In this document: piece by piece, positions 24,983 through 33,465 of the stretch
Layout: every line of letters starts with the position of its first letter
How positions within the stretch are numbered: position 1 is the stretch's first letter
Origin: Thiopontia sp964344785
GTDB lineage: Bacteria > Pseudomonadota > Gammaproteobacteria > GCF-002020875
Length of the DNA stretch: 64,000 nt
Assembly (NCBI GenBank): GCA_964344785.1
Contig: CAYFOR010000002.1
Coordinates: 1 to 64,000, forward strand
Reading direction: 5' to 3'
Notes under the pieces: model-generated
Databases searched by the model: none
What the model was told of the DNA's origin: nothing
What the model saw: only the letters and a program-made list of their open reading frames with translations
Position numbers and translations under genes: made by a program

Positions 24983-27900
24983 TCACTCTTCCTTGTCGGC
25001 CAGGGCGGATACATATTCCTTGAACGCCATATCGTCTGTCAGGATGTGGTGTTCCCACCAGCTGATGAGGTGGTTGGTGATGGAGATAATCTGTTGATCT
25101 CCCAGCTGGTTTCGATAAAGATCGGATAACTTATCCCAATATTCTCTGTGTCCGGCCCTGTGGCGATCCAATTCAGGATAGTTTGCCTGTTCCAGCAGCG
25201 CCTCCTCCCTTTCAACATGAGCCATCATCATGTCGTGCAGGTCTGAGAGTGCCTTGAGTACACGCTCCCTGTCAGGTGCATGTTCTTCTCGGTTGCAGAA
25301 TTGGATCAAGAGATTGATGTGCTCAACAATCCGTTGATGGTCAAGGTCCAGCACCGGGTGACCTACGAAGTAGTGATCACTCCAGATGATCATTTTCATC
25401 GCATCGGTTTGGTGGTTGTCCGATGCAGCCTGGTCCTGGGGCAGGTGTTTTTTCAATGCATCAACCAATGCATTTTTGTCGATTGGCTTGGCCAGAAAGC
25501 CATTGCAACCGGCCTGCTCGAACTGCTCCCGGTGTTTCGCCATCACATTGGCAGTCAGTGCATAGATTGGCGTGTCAATCCCTCTTTTCCGTAGGATTCT
25601 GGTTGCCTCGATACCATCCATCACAGGCATCTGCATATCCATCAATATCATGTCAAATGGCTCATGTGTGGCTAATTCAACCGCCTCTTGCCCATTTTCT
25701 GCAGTGGTCACCGAAATTCCCTTTCCTTCAAGAATGCGGCGTTCCAGCAGCCTCAGGGCCGCTGTATCCTCTACGATCAGTACGTGACCCTTGAACATCT
25801 GTGTGTATGTGGTGGACTGCTCTTGCTGCTGTTGGTCCGTTACGATTCTGAAATCACTGCGTCGATACGGGATTGTCAGCGTAAAGGTGGAGCCGCTTCC
25901 CTTGTTGCTTTTGGCTGTGATGTTGCCCCCCATCATCTGGGCAAGATTGAATGAGATATAGAGCCCCAGTCCGCTACCACCAAATCTTCGGGAAATGGAG
26001 CCATCGGCCTGCTCAAACTTCTGGAATAGTCTTGACTGCTCCTCGGTGCTCATACCGATTCCGGTATCTTCAATATCAAACCGCAGGTACCCGTTTTCAA
26101 CCATGGTGGTCAATTTGATGCCTCCCTGTTCGGTGAACTTGATCGCGTTGCCGATCAGGTTGATCAGTATTTGGCTGATTCGATTACTGTCACCGATTAA
26201 CTCATACACTTCATGGTTTTGTTCAACAATCTCCAGCGTAAGACCGGCATCCTGTACCCGGATGGCCAACATCCCCTCGATATTCTCCAGCAGTCTGCTC
26301 AGGTTGAAGGGAATTTCGTCAATGGTATATTTGCCTGATTCGATCTTGGACATATCGAGAATGTCGTTCACAAGATTCAGCTGAGCGGTTCCGGCCGTCT
26401 CAATATCGTCAACGATCTTCTTCAGATCGGGAGAGGAGAGCCTTTCGGAGAGATATTCCGCATTGCCGATGATTGAGGTCAGTGGTGTACGCAGCTCATG
26501 GCTCATGGAGGCCATGAACTCATCGCGTGCATCCATCCGTTCCTGTTCAAGTCTCAGCCGCTCCTGTTGAAGCTGGATTCTTGAACTGATATCGACAACG
26601 GTGGCCAGGATGCCCTCTTCGTTTCCATAGGTGATCGGGGAGAGTCCGACTTCTACCGGGATCATCTCTCCCCGCTTTGTCAAACCGAATAGCTCTCGTC
26701 CACTACCCATCGGGCGTTTTCGAGCCTCTTCCACATAGCGTTTTCGGGCACCGATGTGTTGCTCTCTCTGCGATTCTGAAATCAATACCTCTACCGGCTG
26801 TCCGACCAGCTCTCCGCTATCGTAACCAAACAGTGATTCAGCGGCTGCATTGCAACGCACAATCGTGCCATATCGGTTGGTGACCACCATACCGCTGGGT
26901 GCAGCGTCAAAGGTCTGCAGAATTTCCCGGGTCATTTGTTGAATGGTTTTTGCCAGGATGTAGCCCTCCTGGTCGAATCGGTCCGCATTCTGATCGATAT
27001 CAACTGTGGTATCCCCCTGTCGAATGGTCTCGGCGATATGGGTCAGTCTTTTCAGGGAAAAACCGATTCTGGATGCCATGAAATAGGCCACAATCAGGCC
27101 TGCAAATGCAACAAAAATCAGCAGTTGGAGTAGTCTGCTACGTAGTGCCTCATAGGAGTGGTAGACCTCGTTCTGGTCCATCTTGACCAGCAGCCCCCAT
27201 TTCTGTTCAGGGATCTGTGTCGTCACGGCGACCACGGGTACTTCGCGGTAATCTACGATATCCTCATGCCAGCCGGTCTCTCCAGCCAGCGCACGAATGA
27301 TGGGTACATCGGTACGGTCTGCAGCAATGGTACGGGAAAGTGCCCTGTTCTCATCAAATCGAAGTGGTGTAAGGAAACGGGCATCTCCGTTATCCAACTG
27401 TTCGGCCAGAATCGTCTCACCACTCTCTCCCAGGCCGTCATAGCTGGCAGTGATTTGGCGTAGCTCATTGAGATTGCTGTTGATATGCAGTGTGCCAACG
27501 CTCCTGCCGTTCAATAGAAGTGGTGTAATGGTATGAAGGTACAGTCGGCCTTCACTGCTCTTTTCGGTAATGGAGACATTCCCGGACAGATCGGAATCGA
27601 AAAGTGTCAATTCTGGTATTCCAACCGAATCGGGGTTGGTTGACATGATGGTGATCCCGTCTGCGTCAACAATCTTGATCTCATCGAAGTCCTCCAGTGA
27701 TTGAAATATGTCCTCAATCGTAAGGCAGATCTCCTTCCGGTATGATGAGTCGAGTGACCGGTTGTACTGCTCCAAAAGCTGCCGAAGCTGCGTATGGCTG
27801 GCGATCAGTTTGGCGCGCTGCTGCATGCGTTCAAGAAAGGTAGATACCCGTTGTTGCTGGATGGATGCGACGGAAAGCAGCTGGTCACGGGCATCCTGTT

Positions 27901-28051
27901 TCAGTTTGTTCCTGAACTCCTGCAAGGCCAATGTGGTGATGGTTCCGGCCACAATCACTCCAAACAGTATCAGCCCCAAGGTGATTCGGCTCAGGATTGA
28001 GTATCGCTTGCGCGTTTTGGGCCTATCGTGATTTTTGAAAATCGATTTCAT
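24983..28051 (-). CDS. Hybrid histidine kinase with C-terminal hemerythrin domain
   Basis: A 1022-aa membrane sensor. The order is TM1 (about 21-43), a periplasmic Cache-like sensor (45-300), TM2 (about 306-327), HAMP, PAS (about 380-495), HisKA with phospho-acceptor His in MASMSHELRTPL (about 517), HATPase (DTGIGMS and GGSGLGLYIS), a receiver with the acceptor Asp in ILMDMQMPVMDG, and finally a bacteriohemerythrin domain (about 890-1015). That domain keeps the iron-site pattern: LDLDHQRIVEHIN, HDMMMAHVEREEALL, HRAGHREYW, HHILTDDMAF. It probably senses oxygen or redox state. No dedicated regulator is adjacent. Confidence 0.88.
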   Translation of the reverse strand: MKSIFKNHDRPKTRKRYSILSRITLGLILFGVIVAGTITTLALQEFRNKLKQDARDQLLSVASIQQQRVSTFLERMQQRAKLIASHTQLRQLLEQYNRSLDSSYRKEICLTIEDIFQSLEDFDEIKIVDADGITIMSTNPDSVGIPELTLFDSDLSGNVSITEKSSEGRLYLHTITPLLLNGRSVGTLHINSNLNELRQITASYDGLGESGETILAEQLDNGDARFLTPLRFDENRALSRTIAADRTDVPIIRALAGETGWHEDIVDYREVPVVAVTTQIPEQKWGLLVKMDQNEVYHSYEALRSRLLQLLIFVAFAGLIVAYFMASRIGFSLKRLTHIAETIRQGDTTVDIDQNADRFDQEGYILAKTIQQMTREILQTFDAAPSGMVVTNRYGTIVRCNAAAESLFGYDSGELVGQPVEVLISESQREQHIGARKRYVEEARKRPMGSGRELFGLTKRGEMIPVEVGLSPITYGNEEGILATVVDISSRIQLQQERLRLEQERMDARDEFMASMSHELRTPLTSIIGNAEYLSERLSSPDLKKIVDDIETAGTAQLNLVNDILDMSKIESGKYTIDEIPFNLSRLLENIEGMLAIRVQDAGLTLEIVEQNHEVYELIGDSNRISQILINLIGNAIKFTEQGGIKLTTMVENGYLRFDIEDTGIGMSTEEQSRLFQKFEQADGSISRRFGGSGLGLYISFNLAQMMGGNITAKSNKGSGSTFTLTIPYRRSDFRIVTDQQQQEQSTTYTQMFKGHVLIVEDTAALRLLERRILEGKGISVTTAENGQEAVELATHEPFDMILMDMQMPVMDGIEATRILRKRGIDTPIYALTANVMAKHREQFEQAGCNGFLAKPIDKNALVDALKKHLPQDQAASDNHQTDAMKMIIWSDHYFVGHPVLDLDHQRIVEHINLLIQFCNREEHAPDRERVLKALSDLHDMMMAHVEREEALLEQANYPELDRHRAGHREYWDKLSDLYRNQLGDQQIISITNHLISWWEHHILTDDMAFKEYVSALADKEE

Positions 28052-28416
28052 CAGCAGTCAGCATATCAAGCCATTTCATCAAGATCCGTTCAGTTCTGAA
28101 AGGGCAGAATAGGGCAGCAATGTTATCGCTGTGGGTTGGTGTATATATAAACCGGGAGTCTAATTTGCATCTATTGGTAATACTGCTGCCATGGACAAAT
28201 TCTTGGACCGGTTGCTTGGCGCACCTGTTTTTCAACAGGGGGGTTCTTGGCTTCAGTATCAAATTAACTTGATTTCAACAATGGTGTTGATTGGTATATT
28301 AATCGATTGGTATCAAAAAAGGAGAGGTTGTTGGGTGGTGGGCATGCCGGAGTGGGATGAGAGGTTGATTTATATGACCAACTGTTTTACTATGTTATTG
28401 GGTAGGATTGTGACGC
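28052..28416. other. Divergent intergenic region, possible small ORF
   Basis: 365 bp between the hemerythrin kinase and msrAB. An 81-codon frame (28191-28436) starts at ATG but lacks a Shine-Dalgarno, resembles nothing and overlaps msrAB, so I do not call it. Two AT-rich patches (TGTATATATAAACC near 28140 and GGTATATTAATCG near 28295) could hold divergent promoters. An AGGAGAGG at about 28321 has no suitable start codon. Confidence 0.35.
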
Positions 28417-29559
28417 ATGATGAAACTCATGAATAGAAAATGGGCGTTAACCGCTTCTTTGTTGGTGATGATCGGTATCTTCGTATTGGGAGGTATCAGT
28501 GCCCGTCTGACGATAGCGCAGGAGGAGCCAGAGATGGGTGATCAATCCAGGGTTGAACGAGCCATTTTTGCCGGTGGGTGCTTCTGGTGTATGGAGCCAC
28601 CATTCGAAAAACTTGATGGTGTAGTCGATGTAGTTTCCGGTTTCACAGGTGGTGACACGGTGGACCCAACCTACAAGCAGGTAGTGACCGGTACTACAGG
28701 CCATCTGGAGGCGGTCGAGGTGACCTATGACCCGGCCAGGATCGATTATGGAACGCTGGTGGATACTTTCTGGCGACAGATTGACCCAACGGATGATGGT
28801 GGTTCCTTTGTGGATCGGGGAAGCCACTATCGTAGTGCAATCTTCTATCTGAATGCGGAACAGCAGGCGGCTGCAGAGCAGTCCAAAAGCGAGTTGGGAC
28901 AGTCCGGGATGTTTGAGCAGCCCATTGTGACCGCCATTCTTCCAGCCAAACCCTTTTATCGGGCGGAGGATTATCATCAGAACTTCTACAAAACCAACCC
29001 GTTACACTATAAACGTTATCGTGCAGGATCTGGCCGGGATCAGTTTATTCAGTCGACCTGGATCAGTATGAAATCTGACCAGACTGATACCCCGAAGAAA
29101 TATGTAAAGCCATCGGATGATGAACTCAAACGGCGCTTGACGCCACTGCAGTTTGAAGTGACGCAGGAGGAGGGAACCGAGCGTGCCTTCAACAATATCT
29201 ACTGGGATAACAAGGCGGATGGGATCTATGTTGATATCGTTTCAGGAGAGCCGCTCTTCAGTTCCACCGACAAGTACGATTCTGGTACCGGCTGGCCGAG
29301 CTTCACCCGTCCAATCGTAAAGGATGTACTCACCGAGAAAGAGGATCGTCGCCTCTGGTTCTCGGTACGAACAGAGGTGCGCAGTAAATTTGCGGACTCC
29401 CATCTTGGGCATGTCTTCGATGACGGCCCTGCACCGACCGGGCTACGTTACTGTATCAACTCCGCATCACTGCGCTTCATACCCAAAGAGGATCTGAAAA
29501 GTGAAGGGTATGAAGAGTTCATCAAGTTATTTGATCGCAACGACCCGGATCACCCCTGA
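28417..29559 (+). CDS. msrAB: Exported fused methionine sulfoxide reductase MsrA-MsrB
   Basis: A 380-aa fusion that reduces both S- and R-methionine sulfoxide. A hydrophobic N-terminal segment (about 9-27) acts as signal or anchor, so repair is in the periplasm. The MsrA domain (about 48-205) has GCFWC (catalytic Cys55) and GHLEAVEVTYDP. The MsrB domain (about 230-360) has GTGWPSF, DSHLGHVFDDGPAPTGLRYCINS. The structural zinc cysteines of many MsrBs are absent (SGEPLFSS). There is no thioredoxin-like domain as in neisserial PilB. The stop codon falls inside repeat copy A4. Confidence 0.93.
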   Translation: MMKLMNRKWALTASLLVMIGIFVLGGISARLTIAQEEPEMGDQSRVERAIFAGGCFWCMEPPFEKLDGVVDVVSGFTGGDTVDPTYKQVVTGTTGHLEAVEVTYDPARIDYGTLVDTFWRQIDPTDDGGSFVDRGSHYRSAIFYLNAEQQAAAEQSKSELGQSGMFEQPIVTAILPAKPFYRAEDYHQNFYKTNPLHYKRYRAGSGRDQFIQSTWISMKSDQTDTPKKYVKPSDDELKRRLTPLQFEVTQEEGTERAFNNIYWDNKADGIYVDIVSGEPLFSSTDKYDSGTGWPSFTRPIVKDVLTEKEDRRLWFSVRTEVRSKFADSHLGHVFDDGPAPTGLRYCINSASLRFIPKEDLKSEGYEEFIKLFDRNDPDHP

Positions 29560-29646
29560 AACTCACCATCTCTGCGTTCGAAAATGGTCATGTATACGTA
29601 TATATGACCATTTTCTGCCTTGATCTGGTGAGTTTCAGAGGCAATC
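29548..29646. mobile_element. Short variant of the GTAACTG-family MITE (copy A4)
   Basis: About 99 bp lacking the outermost GTAACTG arms: it starts GATCACCCCTGAAACTCACC and ends GGTGAGTTTCAGAGGCAATC, nearly perfect inverted repeats. It is bracketed by a 7-bp direct repeat CGACCCG (29541-29547 and 29647-29653). The central palindrome AAAATGGTCATGTATACGTA is the best preserved of all copies. It overlaps the msrAB stop codon. Confidence 0.72.
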
Positions 29647-29781
29647 CGACCCGTTACGACAGTGTACTAAAACTACATTTGATTCAGAATAACCAAGTCA
29701 GTACCCTCACCACTCTGAGGTAACGGGGAAATCCGTTGCCATCTCTCAACGTGACTGCTTGAGCCCTGGGAGGCTTTGCTG

Positions 29782-30330
29782 ATGAGTGGTGATAACCATA
29801 TGGAAGTGGTTGATTTGTTGGCTCGTACTGCACTGAAAGAGCGTGCTGCCTTCGAAAGGCTCTATCGGCTGACCTCGATGAAACTGTTTCCCCTGTTGCT
29901 GCGTATATTAAAGCGAGAGGATCTTGCTCAGGAGTGTCTTCAGGAAGCCTACGTACAGATCTGGAATCGCGCAGAAGAGTATCGAAACGATCTGGCTGCA
30001 CCGATTACCTGGATGACGACCATTGCCCGTTATCGTGCATTGGACCTGCTTCGAAGGCGTAAACATGAAGTGCCACTGGAAGACGAGATGCTCTTGGATG
30101 GTGATGAAGAGCGGGACGGATTATTGCAGCAACTGGAGGCAACAGAGGATGGAGTGGCGTTGGCCGAGTGTATGAAGCAGTTGAGTCAGCAGCAGCGGAA
30201 CTGCATCTACCTTGCGTACTTTGAGGGGAGTACTCACCCGGAAATCGCCTCCAGAATGGATGTGCCTGTTGGATCCGTCAAGACCTGGATTCGTCGAGGA
30301 ATGAGCAGCTTGAAGGGGTGTCTGTCATGA
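29782..30330 (+). CDS. ECF-type RNA polymerase sigma factor
   Basis: A 182-aa sigma factor with only regions 2 and 4. Region 2: AFERLYRLTSMKLFPLLLRIL, DLAQECLQEAYVQIWNRAEEY and ITWMTTIARYRALDLLRRRK. Region 4: LSQQQRNCIYLAYFEGSTHPEIASRMDVPVGSVKTWIRRGMSSL. ATG 29782 has GGGAGG nine bases before it; an upstream in-frame TTG at 29776 is less likely. It overlaps its anti-sigma gene by ATGA. Its regulon is unknown; msrAB upstream and the hvf operon downstream are candidates by position only. Confidence 0.92.
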   Translation: MSGDNHMEVVDLLARTALKERAAFERLYRLTSMKLFPLLLRILKREDLAQECLQEAYVQIWNRAEEYRNDLAAPITWMTTIARYRALDLLRRRKHEVPLEDEMLLDGDEERDGLLQQLEATEDGVALAECMKQLSQQQRNCIYLAYFEGSTHPEIASRMDVPVGSVKTWIRRGMSSLKGCLS

Positions 30331-31001
30331 GTCAAGAGATTGAGGAGAGAGCAGCAGGGTATGTATTGGGTACGCTTGCGGGGGAGGAACGTGAATCATT
30401 CGAAATGCAGATGCGCAAGGATCGCACACTTGCAGAGATGGTGGCCCAGTGGGAGCAGCGACTGCAGCCTCTGGCGGATACGGTTGGTGAGGTGCAGCCG
30501 CCTCAACAGGTTTGGCGTAACATCGAACAACGCCTGGGCTTTGAAGATTCGGTTCGGCAACACTCATTCTGGGACAATCTGCGGCTCTGGCAGGGCATCA
30601 GTGCGGTGGCAACCGCCTTTGGAATCTGGTTCGCCTTTCTGGTCATCAATATGGCGCCGCAAGGCCCCGAGTTGCTCTATCTGGTTCAGGATCAGGGAAA
30701 GACAGAGTGGATTGTAAGAGCGAGCTATCAGCAGCCCCGGGTAGAGATCGAGGCTGTTGAACCACCGCATCTGCCACAAGGGCAGGTGTGCCAGCTCTGG
30801 CTGACCCTGCCGGATGGGTCGGTCAGGCTGGTTGCCGAACTGCCCCACAGTGGAGAGGTGTCCGTTCCACTTTTCGGAGACATCAATCGATTGCTCTCAC
30901 CAGGCACCATGCTCTCCGTTACCGTGGAGAGCGCCGAGGAGAAAATGGATCGTATCCCCAGTGATACGATGGTTTCTCAAGGCCGCTGGATCAGAATCTA
31001 A
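30327..31001 (+). CDS. Anti-sigma factor, RskA-like
   Basis: A 224-aa single-pass membrane protein. The N-terminal 80 residues form an anti-sigma helical domain (RAAGYVLGTLAGEERESFEMQM). One membrane helix lies around residues 92-112 (GISAVATAFGIWFAFLVINM). The periplasmic C-terminal domain is of the RskA/anti-sigma-K type (QVCQLWLTLPDGSVRLVAELP). By family analogy it holds the preceding sigma factor at the membrane until a signal acts. The gene overlap supports a paired function. Confidence 0.88.
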   Translation: MSQEIEERAAGYVLGTLAGEERESFEMQMRKDRTLAEMVAQWEQRLQPLADTVGEVQPPQQVWRNIEQRLGFEDSVRQHSFWDNLRLWQGISAVATAFGIWFAFLVINMAPQGPELLYLVQDQGKTEWIVRASYQQPRVEIEAVEPPHLPQGQVCQLWLTLPDGSVRLVAELPHSGEVSVPLFGDINRLLSPGTMLSVTVESAEEKMDRIPSDTMVSQGRWIRI

Positions 31002-31010
31002 TCGTTTCTA

Positions 31011-31949
31011 GTGGCTGAGATACAGGCCGGTATGTTGAACAACCAGTCCTGCAACGAAGGTCTGCTGCAGGATATGCTGTTGCTGGACCATCTGGGAGAC
31101 GTGGGGATGAGTGAAATGATTTCACTGATGCGTCTTCATGTCCAGGAGGTGACACGGTTCAGTTTGCTGGTTGCCTACAGGCTGCCCCTCTCTGCAGAGC
31201 AGCAACGTGTGTTTGTGCGGGACTGTTCCGGTTATGAGATTGACCCGGAACCATTTTTACAGACGGTAGAAGGGGGGACTCGACTCTCAATTGCAGGTAT
31301 ACAGTTGCTGAAAATCTGTGCCAAGGTGCATGATATCGGCAAGCCATTCTTCCGACAGATCTACAGCCAGGCCCGAAGATTGACACAGCAGGAGTTCAAT
31401 CAACAGAAACTGCATGCCAATCTGTCGCGTTTGATCGTGAAGGGGTGGCTCAATCAGCCCGGTCTCCACTTTTCCAACCCTGATCTGGTACGGATGGTGG
31501 CTGATGTCGCTGCACAACATCAGGAGAAGTTTGATGGTACCGGCTACCCGGATGGCATCGCAGGAGAGGAGATCTCGCTGTTGGGGCGGCTGCTGGCGAT
31601 TACCGATGCAATCAGTGCGATTGTCAATCCACGCCCTTATGAGGCAGCAACGCCACTACAGGAGGCACTGGTTCGACTGGAGTCGGACAGTGGCAGACAT
31701 TTTGACCCGCTGCTGCTTGAACAGGCCATCACTGTGCTGCGCCAGGAGGTGACGGATGCTCCTCGTTTCAGTGGTGAGTGGGATGATATGTCTGAACACT
31801 CACCGGACTATCTTCAGTTTGTTGCCAATATCGATTACGCCGAGGTGGTTTCAAGCCGTGGCGAGGTTGGCCGTGGTGATCGCCAGACGCTGCAGCAGTT
31901 GCAGCAGTTGACACAGGAGGTTCTGGAGCGACCCATAAGAAAAAATTGA
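31011..31949 (+). CDS. HD-GYP domain protein
   Basis: A 312-aa cytoplasmic protein with the metal motif KVHDIGKP (about 105-112) and the signature QHQEKFDGTGYPDGIAGEEI (about 170-190), so a likely cyclic-di-GMP phosphodiesterase. The stretch before GYP reads QHQEKFDG rather than the usual HHERWDG, so activity may differ. No receiver or membrane domain is evident. The start is GTG 31011, only 10 bp after the anti-sigma gene; ATG 31032 is an alternative. Cotranscription with the sigma pair is likely. Confidence 0.8.
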   Translation: MAEIQAGMLNNQSCNEGLLQDMLLLDHLGDVGMSEMISLMRLHVQEVTRFSLLVAYRLPLSAEQQRVFVRDCSGYEIDPEPFLQTVEGGTRLSIAGIQLLKICAKVHDIGKPFFRQIYSQARRLTQQEFNQQKLHANLSRLIVKGWLNQPGLHFSNPDLVRMVADVAAQHQEKFDGTGYPDGIAGEEISLLGRLLAITDAISAIVNPRPYEAATPLQEALVRLESDSGRHFDPLLLEQAITVLRQEVTDAPRFSGEWDDMSEHSPDYLQFVANIDYAEVVSSRGEVGRGDRQTLQQLQQLTQEVLERPIRKN

Positions 31950-31980
31950 AAAAAATCAAAAAAACTGAATCCATTGGTAC

Positions 31981-32012
31981 GAACACCACGTATATCATAC
32001 CGACTGGTGTTC
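31981..32012. promoter_or_regulatory. Inverted repeat upstream of the hvf operon
   Basis: GAACACCA (31981-31988) and TGGTGTTC (32005-32012) form an 8-bp inverted repeat with a 16-bp AT-rich spacer. It lies just before repeat B2 and about 250 bp before hvfA. It has no T run, so an operator or a post-gene hairpin is more likely than an intrinsic terminator. Confidence 0.4.
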
Positions 32013-32039
32013 ACACTGTTGAACGGGTCGAAAACCGAT

Positions 32040-32235
32040 AAGGAGCCTGGTGACAATTAAGTTGGACAGATTGCGCAGGATTTCGTTTCGTATTCAAGGC
32101 GTGAAAATGGGCGCATAACACTACGAGCAGTGCTCGAGGTCACCTTAGGGTATTCATTATATGTAACCGTTTTCACAACACAGAAGACGAAACGAAAGAC
32201 AAGCAAGGTGTTCGAGTTATTTTTGCCAGGTTCCT
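32040..32235. repeat. Inverted-end repeat, family B with loop insert (copy B2)
   Basis: A 196-bp copy of the family at 14773-14931, with ends AAGGAGCCTGG and CCAGGTTCCTT. The inner palindrome reads CAAGGCGTGAAAATGG...CCGTTTTCACAACACAGA. Unlike B1 it carries in its loop the 44-bp segment 32115-32158 (ATAACACTACGAGCAGTGCT...), also present in MITE A1. It occupies the region where the hvf promoter is expected. Confidence 0.85.
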
Positions 32236-32265
32236 TGGTCAATAAAATTCAATGGAGTAATAAAC

Positions 32266-32604
32266 ATGGACAAGAAGATCTCAACGCTGGCATTGGCAAC
32301 TTCCGTTGCATTGGGAATGGGTGCATCGAGTACTACTTTTGCAGCAGATAACCCATTCGCCATCTCCGAGTTGCCGGCTGGTTATCAGTTGGCCAACAAC
32401 ATGGAAGGCAAATGTGGTGAAGGTAAGTGTGGTGGCTCCAAGCCCAAGGCCAGTGAAGAAGGCAAGTGCGGTGAAGGCAAGTGTGGCGGTTCCAAGCCCA
32501 AGGCGAGCGAAGGCAAATGTGGTGAAGGTAAGTGTGGTGGCGCCAAACCCAAGGCCAGTGAAGGCAAGTGCGGTGAAGGAAAATGTGGTGGTGGAAAGGT
32601 ATAA
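32266..32604 (+). CDS. hvfA: HvfA/bufferin-type metallophore precursor peptide
   Basis: A 112-aa RiPP precursor exported by a signal peptide (KISTLALATSVALGMGASSTTFA, cleavage near residue 26). After ADNPFAISELPAGYQLANNM it carries four tandem units of EGKCGEGKCGG, each joined by a SKPKAS/AKPKAS linker, giving eight cysteines. EGKCG is the motif whose Cys is modified by MNIO enzymes in Haemophilus HvfA and in copper bufferins, producing Cu(I)-binding heterocycles. The gene is followed directly by the matching enzyme genes. GGAG precedes ATG 32266. The DNA repeats almost perfectly with a period of about 54-57 bp. Confidence 0.93.
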   Translation: MDKKISTLALATSVALGMGASSTTFAADNPFAISELPAGYQLANNMEGKCGEGKCGGSKPKASEEGKCGEGKCGGSKPKASEGKCGEGKCGGAKPKASEGKCGEGKCGGGKV

Positions 32605-32607
32605 GCG

Positions 32608-33465
32608 ATGAAGCAACCCAACCCACCTATTTCCGGTGTTGGCCTGGGGCTCCGGCGTGATCTTCTGGACACGCTGGAGGTGCAGATCCCCGGTTCCATC
32701 GAGTTTATGGAGGCTGCTCCTGAAAACTGGATGGGGCTTGGGGGCAGGCTGCGCGACTCACTGGAACGGGTTGTGGAGCAGGTCCCGTTGATCTGTCATG
32801 GACTTTCACTCAATCTTGGAGGTTACAGTCCACTCGATCAACAATTTCTAAAAGAGCTCCGTCAGTTCCTGGATCTCTATCAGATTCCGGTCTACAGCGA
32901 GCACCTCAGCTACTGTGGAGACCATGGACATCTTTATGACCTGATGCCGATCCCGTTTACAGAAGAGGCGGTGCGCTATGTCGTCGAACGTATTCGGCAG
33001 GTTGAAGATGCCTTGGAGCGTCCACTCGTATTGGAGAATATCTCCTACTACGCCGCACCGGGACAACAGATGAGTGAACTGGAATTTATCCAGGCGGTGC
33101 TGGAAGAGTCCGGGTGTGAGATGTTGCTGGATGTAAATAATATTTATGTCAACAGTGTCAATCACCGTTACGACCCGGCACAGTTTCTAAGTGAGCTCAG
33201 TGACCGGAAGATAAGTTATATCCATGTGGCCGGGCACTACCATGAGGCTGAAGATCTGATCGTGGATACTCATGGGGCTGCCGTGGAAGATCCGGTGTGG
33301 GCGTTGCTGCAGCAGGCCTACGGACAGTTTGGTGCAGTGCCTACGCTGTTGGAACGTGATTTCAATATTCCGGCCCTGGAAGAGTTGCTGGCAGAGATGG
33401 CACAGATTCGCCAATACCAGCAGGCAGTGAACAATAGTGCAGAGGAGTTTGCGGATGTTGCATGA
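32608..33465 (+). CDS. hvfB: MNIO-family (DUF692) RiPP maturase HvfB/BufB
   Basis: A 285-aa TIM-barrel multinuclear non-haem iron oxidase that modifies precursor cysteines using O2. Likely metal ligands are present: His64 (ICHGLSLNLG), His99 (YSEHLSYCGDHG), Glu143 (LENISYY), Asp175/Asn178 (LLDVNNIYVN), His206 and His210 (HVAGH), Asp220/His222 (DTHG) and Glu249 (LLERDFN). It starts three bases after the hvfA stop and overlaps hvfC by 11 bp. It partners a DUF2063 protein, as in the Hvf and bufferin systems. Confidence 0.94.
   Translation: MKQPNPPISGVGLGLRRDLLDTLEVQIPGSIEFMEAAPENWMGLGGRLRDSLERVVEQVPLICHGLSLNLGGYSPLDQQFLKELRQFLDLYQIPVYSEHLSYCGDHGHLYDLMPIPFTEEAVRYVVERIRQVEDALERPLVLENISYYAAPGQQMSELEFIQAVLEESGCEMLLDVNNIYVNSVNHRYDPAQFLSELSDRKISYIHVAGHYHEAEDLIVDTHGAAVEDPVWALLQQAYGQFGAVPTLLERDFNIPALEELLAEMAQIRQYQQAVNNSAEEFADVA

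Noticed and set aside
28191..28436. 81-codon frame before msrAB
   Set aside because: No ribosome site, no similarity and a 20-bp overlap with msrAB; composition is not convincing.
32165..32195. GTAACC...CGAA as a SigF-type promoter for hvfA
   Set aside because: The spacing is 19 rather than about 16, and the same bases occur in repeat copy B1 upstream of ald, so they belong to the repeat.
32221..32248. Sigma70 promoter TTTTTG-17-TAAAAT before hvfA
   Set aside because: Transcription would start within or after the hvfA Shine-Dalgarno, only about 10 bp before the ATG, so it cannot give a normally translated message.
32400..32600. Tandem repeats in hvfA as a CRISPR-like array
   Set aside because: The repeats keep reading frame, encode EGKCGEGKCGG blocks and have no unique spacers.
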